A program made the position numbers and the translations under genes. Shown piece by piece: positions 8,101 to 14,745 of a DNA stretch of 32,292 nucleotides (positions within the stretch are counted from its first letter, which is position 1; each line of letters opens with the position of its first letter). The stretch lies in assembly GCA_028280065.1 (NCBI GenBank), contig JANQMN010000113.1:1-32292 (forward strand). Reading direction: 5' to 3'. The notes under the pieces are model-generated. The model did no database searches. It had not been told where the DNA came from and saw only the letters and a program-made list of their open reading frames with translations. This DNA is from Hahella sp. (GTDB lineage Bacteria; Pseudomonadota; Gammaproteobacteria; Pseudomonadales; Oleiphilaceae).

Positions 8101-11100
8101 CCTTCAAAATCCACAAACTCTGTGCGGATTAAAGTGTCAACTGCAGTGTTTGTTCCAACACGGCCTTCGTCCATGAAGATTTCGTCGGTATCTGACTGAG
8201 ATTCAACGACGAAGGTTACAGTTGGTTCGGCTGAAAGAGCAGTACCACCTGTGAAATCATTTGTATAGATAACGGTATCAGCTTCACTGCTATCAAGACC
8301 ATCTGCATCGCCATCGAACAGATTGTTCTTAGCTGCTTCAGTCTCGTCAATAATCAGAGTATCTGCTCCGTCACCTGCTAAAACGTTTTCAACACCGTCT
8401 ACTGAGATGACCACAGTCGCTGCATCTGGGAGTTCGTACTGACGGTAAGTAGTACCTTCAGGATCAACTGGATCGGGAGCAGTGTTGCCATCATCTGTTG
8501 GATCAACGTCATAGGCAGCCCCAGTATTTGCAACGACAGCGCCGATTGCGATACTTTCGGCAGGAGCGACGTCATCAACGAAAGCATCACCAGACAGGTT
8601 GTAGGTTACACCATCAGAAGCGTCTGAGAGTTCTTGAACGTCGAGGGTATCGTTACCCTGGCCATTGCCAGCAACTGCCAAACCGGTACCAGACACAGTA
8701 CGGATGTTTTCGAAGTTGGTGAACTCAGTTTCAGATTCAAAGTCACCGTCAGCGTCAGCATCAATGAACAAAGAACCGGCACCACCTTCGTCCAACTCAA
8801 TACCTGAACCAGAACCAGTGAAATTGTCGAGCACAATTGTGAACTGAGCGACACCAGGATTGATATCGTCCTGTTGAGCTAGCAGTGTATCTTCATAATA
8901 TGGAGAGAATTCAGCACCAGCGCGTGTAGTCAATGGCCCATCTTCGTTTTCCAGGTCTTCGATCAATACTACTTCAGCAACGTTTCCTTCTCCATCACGC
9001 TCAGCTGCTTCGAAGGCGTTCAATACTTCGATCTGGCCTTGAGTTTGACCGATTTCACGTACCCAATAGAAGTCTTTACCACCGTCTAGAGTATCGTCAC
9101 CAAGTGATGCATGAATACGATCATCACCGGTCATACCCATAATGATGTCATCGCCCGCTCCACCGATCAGCAAGTCATCGCCATGAACAGTAAAGTTGTC
9201 ATTAAGATTAGAACTAGTGATCGTTTGGTTGAACTCCATGTAGTAATCGCTATCTTCGTCGATGTCATCTTCACCGGCGTTGATTACCATCGCATCCATT
9301 CCATTCAGCGTGCCACCAGCATCAGCAGCAGTTTCCAAAATGGAGCGAGAGTTCTGCGCTTCTCCATTCTCATCAATGTAACCCTGGTTACCCCAGAACA
9401 GCACGTTTTCACTGTTCAAGGCTCCATTACGTCCATCGAAGTCTAAGATGTGCAGCTCGTGGGCAGAAGTATTACTTACAGATGCAGAAGCTGGCTCGCC
9501 ACCAGAACCGTTAGTAATTTCTACAACTGGCACGTCCATAAAGACAGTTTCTTCACCGTCATAATCGACTTGAGTCAACACTAGGGTGTTTGAACCTGGA
9601 GTGTAATCAGCATCAACTTGGCCAGCAGCTGTATCGTTATCCATAAAGGAATCAATAAAGTCTGCTAAGCGGATAAGGAAGTTATCTTGAATTGTTGCCT
9701 GAGCAGTACCTTGCGCGGAATCTTCATTGTCGATCAGATCGCCGTCAATATCCTTACCAACACACAGACTGAATTCAACGCCATTAACAGTAATAGTGAC
9801 GTCGTCTTCTGTAGTGAGGTTAGTAAAGTCAATTTCATAGCGCTGGCTTTCCGCAATGCGAGTACCATCGTCAGCAAAGTCGATTACCAAGTCTTCAGCA
9901 TAGCCAGTGTCACCAAGAGTGATACCAGAACCTTTGATAGCATCATCATCTACCAGCTCAGTATCCAGACGATCTTCATAAGCGCCATAGATCAATCGGT
10001 CCTGAGACTGCGCAACTTCTGCCTCTCCGAAGGTCATTGCCAATTGGATGTCGATGTTATTACCAGAAGCAATAAAGCGTGCTTCAGGCAGATCATCAAG
10101 TAACTCACGGCCTTGTGCATCAGTAATTACGATTTGGTTAGCAGCATTCAGATCAGCAGTTAGAGTGTCAGCAACTTCAGGGATATCCGCTATTGCATTT
10201 TGAACAGCAGTCAGCAATTCAGCATAAGTGTTAGCCGCTTCCATCTCAGCAGTCGCCAATGTGAATTCGATGTTGTCAGCGTCAGCAACGACAATTTCAG
10301 ACCGAATTTCAAAAACGGTGATATCAGTGAGTTCATTATTCGCTGTAGTTAGATCAGCAACAGTAAGAACCAACGAAGAATCACTTGTTTCCAGGTCGCT
10401 CAAATCACCAAAATCGTTGATGTAAGTACCATCACCATACTGGCCGTTAGAGTTATCCCAGATACCATCGCCATCAACATCTTCCTGACGATGAATCACG
10501 TCTACACCGTCGCCAGCATATTCAGTAGCTTTGACGCCATCACCATCAATTGCAAACCAGAATTGATCAACACCATTATTTCCGCTTAACTGGTCGTTTC
10601 CATTACGGCCTTCAATAATATCGTCGCCTTGGTCAGCATAAAGACGGTTAACACCAGCTTCACCGCGAAGATCTAAATCAACGTTTCCAACACCATCGTA
10701 GTTTTGCTGATTATTGAACAGAAGTTCTGGATCGTTAGTACCAGCAGCAAAATAGTCAATGGCACCCAAGCCTGTAGCAACAACACTTTCAAAGTTAGAA
10801 ACTGTACCTGCAGGACCATTTGTCTGACCTTGTGTTCCAGAATCGTTACCGCCTGTGCCGTTGTATCCAGCCAAATCGATTCGAATAGTACCATCGCTAA
10901 CCAATTCGGAAACTGTTGATAAACCAGCTACCATGGATTCAATCCATAGCGTATCTGAATCAGCTCCACCGTCGTAGATACCACCGTCTAATTCATAAAC
11001 GATGTGGTCGTCACCTGCATCACCAGCAAGATCGTCAATACCGTTGTTGGTTGCAGTGCTGAAGTTAGGGTTATTCTGGGCGTACATAATGTCGCCGCCG

Positions 11101-12623
11101 AAAATGATATCGTTACCCGCACCACCGTCAACTTCGTCATCGTCATAACCTGTGATGATAATGTTAGCGTCGGCACTACCGATAACTTCCATTTGAGCTG
11201 AAGTACCGATACCGTAGTTTTCTTCACCCACAGTATGTACTTCACCAGCACGCTCACCAATGGTAGTAGCAATATCGTCTAGGAAACCATATAGATTACC
11301 TGAGGCGTTGATGTGTTCAATCTCATCCATCAACACAGAGACACGGTCAGTTTCAAGCGTCTGAGTTTGACCTGTAATATTACCTGCAGAGAGGTCAATC
11401 ACCAAAGGCTCTTCGTCATCAGCAGCTTCAACTAACAACCAGTCAGAATCCATATTGGAATCAAGATCGTCGAAAGTTTCACCACCGTCAAGAGTAAGCG
11501 AGTCGCCATCAGTCTCACTCAGTAATGACATAGCCGCAAACAGGAAGTCAGCGTTACGACCACCTTCTAGATCATCCATACCAGTCTGGTTTTGAGCGAT
11601 ACCACCGCCAGCTAGGAAGTCATTACCAATGCCGCCGAGAATAGTGTCAGCAGCCAAACCACCCAGTACAATGTTACCGTCAGTGTTTTCGCCGTCGCCA
11701 GCAAAACCAGTTCCGTCAAAATCAATGTTACCGAAGAAGTTGTTTTCGATATCAGTTTGGTCTAGAGGGTTACGGGCATAGGCATCAATAATTTCAAAAT
11801 CGATACCGTCATCCAATGTAGTTGGGTCAACGTTTTCTGAACCATTGATTTCGATCAGCCCGTCGCCATCGAGATCAAGACCGGTAACCTGGTTATCGTT
11901 TTCAGTCAGATCAATACGAACGTCCTGGTCACCTGTAATACGCATGGAATCCGCACCGGCTGCAGCTTCAACAGCAACGGCAAAGGTAGTACCAGCAGGA
12001 TTGGTAACAGGCGTATTAGCGGCATCAACAGCAGCATCAGTCGCGTCCTTAGAAGCGTCCAGAGTGGCACCTTCAAAACCAACGCCACTTACTGCGTCTG
12101 TTGCATCATCACGAGTCAATGCACCGGTGTCTTCCAGAGTATCAGTATCGATAACGAACAGAGGATTACCTTCGTCATCAACCGCATTATCTGTGAAGTA
12201 AACAGCAGCTGACATCTTGTTCTCAACAGTCAGCTGATCGAGAGGGTTAGTACCTTCCAGGGCTGCATTGATAAAGGCGAGGATCAATTTGTCAACGGTT
12301 ACAGTAGAACCTTCACCGTTTACCCAATAGTCCCAACCTTCCTGGTCGATTGGGTTATCTGTGCTGTCTTGATCGTCGTCGTCAGACTCAAACGTACGAC
12401 CTAGAACATTTTCATAAATTTTAGTTACAAGCTGAGCACGAGTAAGCCCGCCGTAAACTTCGCTATATTCAAAACTGCCAGTAAAAGCAGTCGCTACATC
12501 CTCAAGGGTAGCAGCGCCAGTGCTAATCTGGTCTTCCCAGTATGCCAAACCTGCTGCATCGGCGGCACGACTAAAATAGCCGACGTATAACAGCTGGACT
12601 TGTTGAGCCACAGTGAGATCCAT
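5163..12623 (-). CDS. Giant RTX calcium-binding protein with N-terminal DUF4214, S-layer-like
   Basis: The 2486-aa product is extremely acidic and nearly free of cysteine (I see one, Cys954). Residues 1-~135 form a DUF4214 region (LLYVGYFSRAADAAGLAYWE, later KIYENVLGRTF and GWDYWVNG). RTX-type glycine/aspartate nonapeptides appear in blocks: near ~316-340 (LGGIGNDFLAGGG), ~498-515 (DGGAGNDIIFGGD), ~664-690 (GRNGNDQLSGNNG), ~1150-1185 (IGGAGDDIIMGMTGDDRI) and ~2148-2180. There are also DxDxDG calcium loops (DVDGDGIWD, DTDNDGLAD). The long beta-rich stretches between have no enzyme signature. There is no Sec signal, and the C-terminus ends in a short hydrophobic run (TTDFVIA), as expected for type I export. 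N-terminal DUF4214 plus RTX resembles Caulobacter RsaA-type S-layer proteins, so a self-assembling surface layer is my best guess; a giant adhesin is the alternative. ATG at 12623 has GGAG 5 nt upstream. No type I exporter is in the window. Confidence 0.85.
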   Translation of the reverse strand: MDLTVAQQVQLLYVGYFSRAADAAGLAYWEDQISTGAATLEDVATAFTGSFEYSEVYGGLTRAQLVTKIYENVLGRTFESDDDDQDSTDNPIDQEGWDYWVNGEGSTVTVDKLILAFINAALEGTNPLDQLTVENKMSAAVYFTDNAVDDEGNPLFVIDTDTLEDTGALTRDDATDAVSGVGFEGATLDASKDATDAAVDAANTPVTNPAGTTFAVAVEAAAGADSMRITGDQDVRIDLTENDNQVTGLDLDGDGLIEINGSENVDPTTLDDGIDFEIIDAYARNPLDQTDIENNFFGNIDFDGTGFAGDGENTDGNIVLGGLAADTILGGIGNDFLAGGGIAQNQTGMDDLEGGRNADFLFAAMSLLSETDGDSLTLDGGETFDDLDSNMDSDWLLVEAADDEEPLVIDLSAGNITGQTQTLETDRVSVLMDEIEHINASGNLYGFLDDIATTIGERAGEVHTVGEENYGIGTSAQMEVIGSADANIIITGYDDDEVDGGAGNDIIFGGDIMYAQNNPNFSTATNNGIDDLAGDAGDDHIVYELDGGIYDGGADSDTLWIESMVAGLSTVSELVSDGTIRIDLAGYNGTGGNDSGTQGQTNGPAGTVSNFESVVATGLGAIDYFAAGTNDPELLFNNQQNYDGVGNVDLDLRGEAGVNRLYADQGDDIIEGRNGNDQLSGNNGVDQFWFAIDGDGVKATEYAGDGVDVIHRQEDVDGDGIWDNSNGQYGDGTYINDFGDLSDLETSDSSLVLTVADLTTANNELTDITVFEIRSEIVVADADNIEFTLATAEMEAANTYAELLTAVQNAIADIPEVADTLTADLNAANQIVITDAQGRELLDDLPEARFIASGNNIDIQLAMTFGEAEVAQSQDRLIYGAYEDRLDTELVDDDAIKGSGITLGDTGYAEDLVIDFADDGTRIAESQRYEIDFTNLTTEDDVTITVNGVEFSLCVGKDIDGDLIDNEDSAQGTAQATIQDNFLIRLADFIDSFMDNDTAAGQVDADYTPGSNTLVLTQVDYDGEETVFMDVPVVEITNGSGGEPASASVSNTSAHELHILDFDGRNGALNSENVLFWGNQGYIDENGEAQNSRSILETAADAGGTLNGMDAMVINAGEDDIDEDSDYYMEFNQTITSSNLNDNFTVHGDDLLIGGAGDDIIMGMTGDDRIHASLGDDTLDGGKDFYWVREIGQTQGQIEVLNAFEAAERDGEGNVAEVVLIEDLENEDGPLTTRAGAEFSPYYEDTLLAQQDDINPGVAQFTIVLDNFTGSGSGIELDEGGAGSLFIDADADGDFESETEFTNFENIRTVSGTGLAVAGNGQGNDTLDVQELSDASDGVTYNLSGDAFVDDVAPAESIAIGAVVANTGAAYDVDPTDDGNTAPDPVDPEGTTYRQYELPDAATVVISVDGVENVLAGDGADTLIIDETEAAKNNLFDGDADGLDSSEADTVIYTNDFTGGTALSAEPTVTFVVESQSDTDEIFMDEGRVGTNTAVDTLIRTEFVDFEGNTAGSVRENDVLDVQSQTVGATVDFVNGEVRNANDEVLVSIGNMSEFEIVRADGDDTVIVSDAMTNSREDFTVNGGVAGAEEDIVFDSYLSFDSFDADLNRESVSDMRANNEDNNTIPEVLNAGQFTFDLSYEIVNSTDTDRVDYSNELGTIAAVLAVPATGDSTSDLELNILVDHDSDGSLDEDNDRIDLLLDVEEVVAADSAAGDSILDFTSSMRDLEITFQYNAPASAPLSEGEFVENTIRIAGGDGNTIDGVTSFVERWVEGGSNAIWNRIEGSDYAEIVKYEGSEDLTDETGLDHRYSSDELILRGGDNNVSYTALETSITATVNVAEFDDTNALTSGLITTTVTFQDGDSAALPDGGTHTITSYTSDNGIAAGSLKLEATQDQEDTVSFTSTSDKVFILGSSAGVLDVQIGTLDTLRLTGFELLRDNNTDDVYTFEDMSAGGLTLVDDEYPGTAPTGASDRDTSAVGNDAVGFGNAGAGEISLEAINDFYAFDFDVLDVTEATTSNLTLLGDDDNQDDDANGLNAVDTDNDYLGDADTDNDGLADNARYIDEDELILDNLDIVDEVEWFDIISFGADTALNGNTLDIDLTNNTISSGADSFGINSLTSGDLDTVDLSRMTTGATINLTGAGLEVIGTQGDDTITGSGVADTIVGGVGADTLSGGVQSEVRQIQLAGILDGASDETVTITFTDNLANSVVLTLNEAAAPADVDATDNDLDIIRGAGSDAVGAALETLVNANLVDINALAAWDADLLSASYDSGTDLLTFTFAAGTDVLATDTIVVADTDAVAGTFAASAESVVTDGGDGGSDAYVYYAASEGGDTITGVLSGDDTIEFEDEDTGDIGDLIDDSGNDAIAFVSATDGDAAAAEAADLATTEAVFMDDAETGTLQDEDLTDLADIAALLEANFTLASDAADEELLAVVESTETAGTYGVYLWVSSDADNTFDEGEITLIATVTADDVATTDFVIA

Positions 12624-12764
12624 ATATTTACTCCGTAAAGTTTTTTCTTAATGTCGATATCGACCACAGACCATTGTAGAACAATAGGTGAAACCCGTCG
12701 GTTCCAGAATCTGCAATGTCGAACCCGCGTAATTTAACACACAACTGCTGTACGCGGAGATCGT

Positions 12765-12777
12765 CCCGATAATCGGG
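12765..12777 (-). promoter_or_regulatory. Stem-loop at the predicted 5' end of the giant gene's mRNA
   Basis: CCCGA-TAA-TCGGG (plus strand) is a 5-bp inverted repeat lying at about +2 to +14 of the transcript predicted from the CATAAT box. A 5'-terminal hairpin can protect long-lived mRNAs, as known for ompA. Here that role is inferred from position only. Confidence 0.3.
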
Positions 12778-12784
12778 CATGCTC

Positions 12785-12826
12785 ATTATGCGACGCAGTT
12801 CTGTAAAAAACGTGACAATTGTCACA
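12785..12826 (-). promoter_or_regulatory. Predicted CRP-dependent class II promoter of the giant RTX gene
   Basis: The site CGTGA-CAATTG-TCACA at 12811-12826 matches the CRP consensus TGTGA-N6-TCACA at nine of ten half-site positions and contains the perfect palindrome GTGACAATTGTCAC. Read toward the giant gene, CATAAT (plus strand ATTATG, 12785-12790) is a 5/6 match to the -10 box. The site centre is 28.5 bp before that box, so about -40.5 from the expected start at ~12778; class II CRP sites are centred near -41.5. No good -35 box is present, as expected for an activator-dependent promoter. The 5' leader would be ~155 nt. The CRP-like gene is at 16444-17112. Confidence 0.65.
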
Positions 12827-12852
12827 CTATCGTGGAAATTTGTTGGACGGTG

Positions 12853-14196
12853 TTACCAACGGTAATTCAGTATAGACGCAATATTGAGCCTGTCGCGCTC
12901 AAAAATCGGAATATTACTACTAACATAGGAATACCCTGCCTCAACTGCCAGACTAAGGCCGGGCGCTATCTTTTTCGATAGCTTCAGCGATGCACTATAC
13001 TCTTCTTCTCTTCTGATAGCATCCCCAAAGAATACGGTGGCAAATGGCTCAGTATCCCGTAAATAAACGTACTTCAGAGATCCTTTGAGGAGCCAGTTCT
13101 CCATGGGATGCCACGCCGTCCAGCGAACCTGGCTTTGCCAGGTGTCGCCAGGTATTCGTTTTGGCTGATCGAGATAGATTCCGAGCAACTGGACCGAATA
13201 CTGCGACCGGGACATTTGAAAGGATAATGCCGTTTGCTGTCTATCCGGTAAATCCGAAAGGCTGTTGGTATTTTTGGATGAACTTACTGCCGCTTTGAAG
13301 GTAAAATCCGGCAGTATCCAGTGTTTGCGTAACTCCAATCCATAAACGTCATCAGTCCCGAAAGCGTCGGTATCACTCCTAAACGCAAAGGCAGAAGCAT
13401 ACCAGGGATGCTTGACCTGAAATAAGTTGAGCGATCCCATCAGTCCCAAATCATATCGATCGTATTGCCGCTCTTCATTATGCAGACGCTGTCCTGCATA
13501 CATATAGATATCGCCGCAAAGGAAGGAACGATCACACCAGGCCTTGGAACTTACCGCACCGAATTGTAACAAGGTTGATGCGTAGTTGTCGGCTTGTTCG
13601 ACACTCTCTTCGCCTAACACGATGGGTGTGGGATTCTGAAGGTCTAATATAAACTCGTTGATACTGGAACCCTGATTGACATTGGTATCTCTTCCAGCTG
13701 CAACTTCCAGCTCGGCGTAAAAGTTTCTTCTGCGGGGCGTTAGAATCAACTCCTTTTCCAACTTGGCTATGGCATCTGCAACATTAACGGGCATACGTTC
13801 GAGGCGGCTGACCTTTATTAACAGTTCTTTCAGCTCCTCGGTGGCATTCTCTATTTGACCTTGTTGCCGGTAAGCGATAACCAAATCCAATCGCGCGCCG
13901 AGGTGAGAAGGTTGAAGCTTGACTAACCGTTCCAGTGCGGTTATTGCGCCATCATAATCATTCAGCGCCAGAGCAAGCTGGGCCAAAAGATCATTAAATC
14001 GGGGATCTTCCCGGTATCTGGACAAATTTTTCTGCAACCAACCGTAAGCCTCCGATTTCTGCCCCAACTCGAGATGCTGAATTAGTACCGTTTCATATGC
14101 CATTACAGATGATGAGGAAAGAGCTGCCAAGAGTAGTGCAGCCAATCGAAATCGAATATGCGTTCTGAGATCAACACTGAAAAATATGCGCTTCAT
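12853..14196 (-). CDS. TPR plus outer-membrane beta-barrel protein, Slam/DUF560-like
   Basis: The 447-aa product has a signal peptide (LAALLLAALSSSSVMA, cleavage near residue 33). Residues ~35-165 form TPR-like helical repeats (DYDGAITALERLVKLQPSHL is a clear unit). From ~170 to the C-terminal tryptophan it is beta-strand rich, opening with LTPRRRNFYAELEVAAGRDTN, i.e. the 'GRDTNVNxG' segment typical of DUF560/surface lipoprotein assembly modulator barrels. Slam proteins move lipoproteins, and in some cases non-lipidated proteins, across the outer membrane. It ends 229 bp before the giant RTX gene on the same strand and is divergent from the FecR-domain gene, which suggests a role at the same surface. 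Classical Slam substrates are lipoproteins with a C-terminal small barrel; none is evident next to it. It could instead be a generic TPR-barrel of unknown role. ATG at 14196 lacks a strong ribosome site. Confidence 0.65.
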   Translation of the reverse strand: MKRIFFSVDLRTHIRFRLAALLLAALSSSSVMAYETVLIQHLELGQKSEAYGWLQKNLSRYREDPRFNDLLAQLALALNDYDGAITALERLVKLQPSHLGARLDLVIAYRQQGQIENATEELKELLIKVSRLERMPVNVADAIAKLEKELILTPRRRNFYAELEVAAGRDTNVNQGSSINEFILDLQNPTPIVLGEESVEQADNYASTLLQFGAVSSKAWCDRSFLCGDIYMYAGQRLHNEERQYDRYDLGLMGSLNLFQVKHPWYASAFAFRSDTDAFGTDDVYGLELRKHWILPDFTFKAAVSSSKNTNSLSDLPDRQQTALSFQMSRSQYSVQLLGIYLDQPKRIPGDTWQSQVRWTAWHPMENWLLKGSLKYVYLRDTEPFATVFFGDAIRREEEYSASLKLSKKIAPGLSLAVEAGYSYVSSNIPIFERDRLNIASILNYRW

Positions 14197-14745
14197 TTAC
14201 ACTAACGAAAGTTGAATTTTAGCGTGCGAAGGTGAAACTGACTAAAATATAAACAAAATCGTATTGCTGACAGATAGCTCGTACATTTATATAGTAGTTT
14301 CCCGTAGTTAGTTTCCACTAATTCCATGTAATACTCTTCCGGTCACGGATTTACGCATGACGCAATCTGTCAAATACTTGCGCACCAAGCCCTCTGGGCG
14401 GCGGCTTGGGGACGTCACTTTAGAAAATATCAGCTTTGGTCACAACAGATTAGCTAAAATTTAATTTTCGTGGGATATTTTCACACGCAAAACATACTGA
14501 TACACTCTTTGTCATGTGGATGAAGTACTAATGGTGGTAAGATACCGCCGCAGTGCAATGTTTAGATCAAATAATTGTCAACTTTCTCAGTCGACTGTGC
14601 CTTTTTTGATCTATTCTAGCTACAATAAAGGACGAAAAGTCATCCCTGTGCTGACTATTGCGTTTGCTTTAGTATGAAGAATGGAATTTTAAAAGGGGAA
14701 CCCCCCCATTAGCGGTTTATAAACCGCCAAAGGAACTCAATATAA
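14197..14745. other. 549-bp divergent intergenic region
   Basis: No gene is seen. It must contain divergent promoters for the TPR-barrel gene (minus) and the FecR-domain gene (plus). It holds a hairpin CCAAGCC...GGCTTGG (14385-14409, 11-nt loop, no T tract), two GATC-centred AT-rich stretches (TAGATCAAA near 14565 and TTTGATCT near 14606), and the palindrome at 14712-14727. I could not assign -35/-10 boxes with confidence. Confidence 0.45.
14712..14727. promoter_or_regulatory. Perfect 16-bp palindrome before the FecR-domain gene
   Basis: GCGGTTTATAAACCGC is perfectly self-complementary and ends 18 bp before the ATG at 14746. It could be a repressor operator or, in RNA, a hairpin just upstream of the AAAGGAA ribosome site. 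There is no following T run, so termination is unlikely. The half-site GCGGTTT recurs once upstream of the crp-like gene (16320-16326). Confidence 0.45.

Noticed and set aside
5350-12201. Many plus-strand open frames opposite the giant gene (up to 138 aa, for example 9687-10103 and 7276-7668)
   Set aside because: They are antisense shadows caused by the codon use of a long acidic, Asp/Thr/Ala-rich protein; Ser/Val/Thr-rich composition, no family similarity and no ribosome sites.
12628-12825. 65-aa minus-strand open frame between the TPR-barrel gene and the giant gene
   Set aside because: It lies over the predicted CRP site, promoter and leader of the giant gene, has no ribosome site or recognisable domain, and its composition is not gene-like.
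14560-14615. FNR-type site near TAGATCAAA / TTTGATCT
   Set aside because: The two halves are over 30 bp apart and do not form TTGAT-N4-ATCAA; the regulator in the window also lacks the FNR cysteine cluster.
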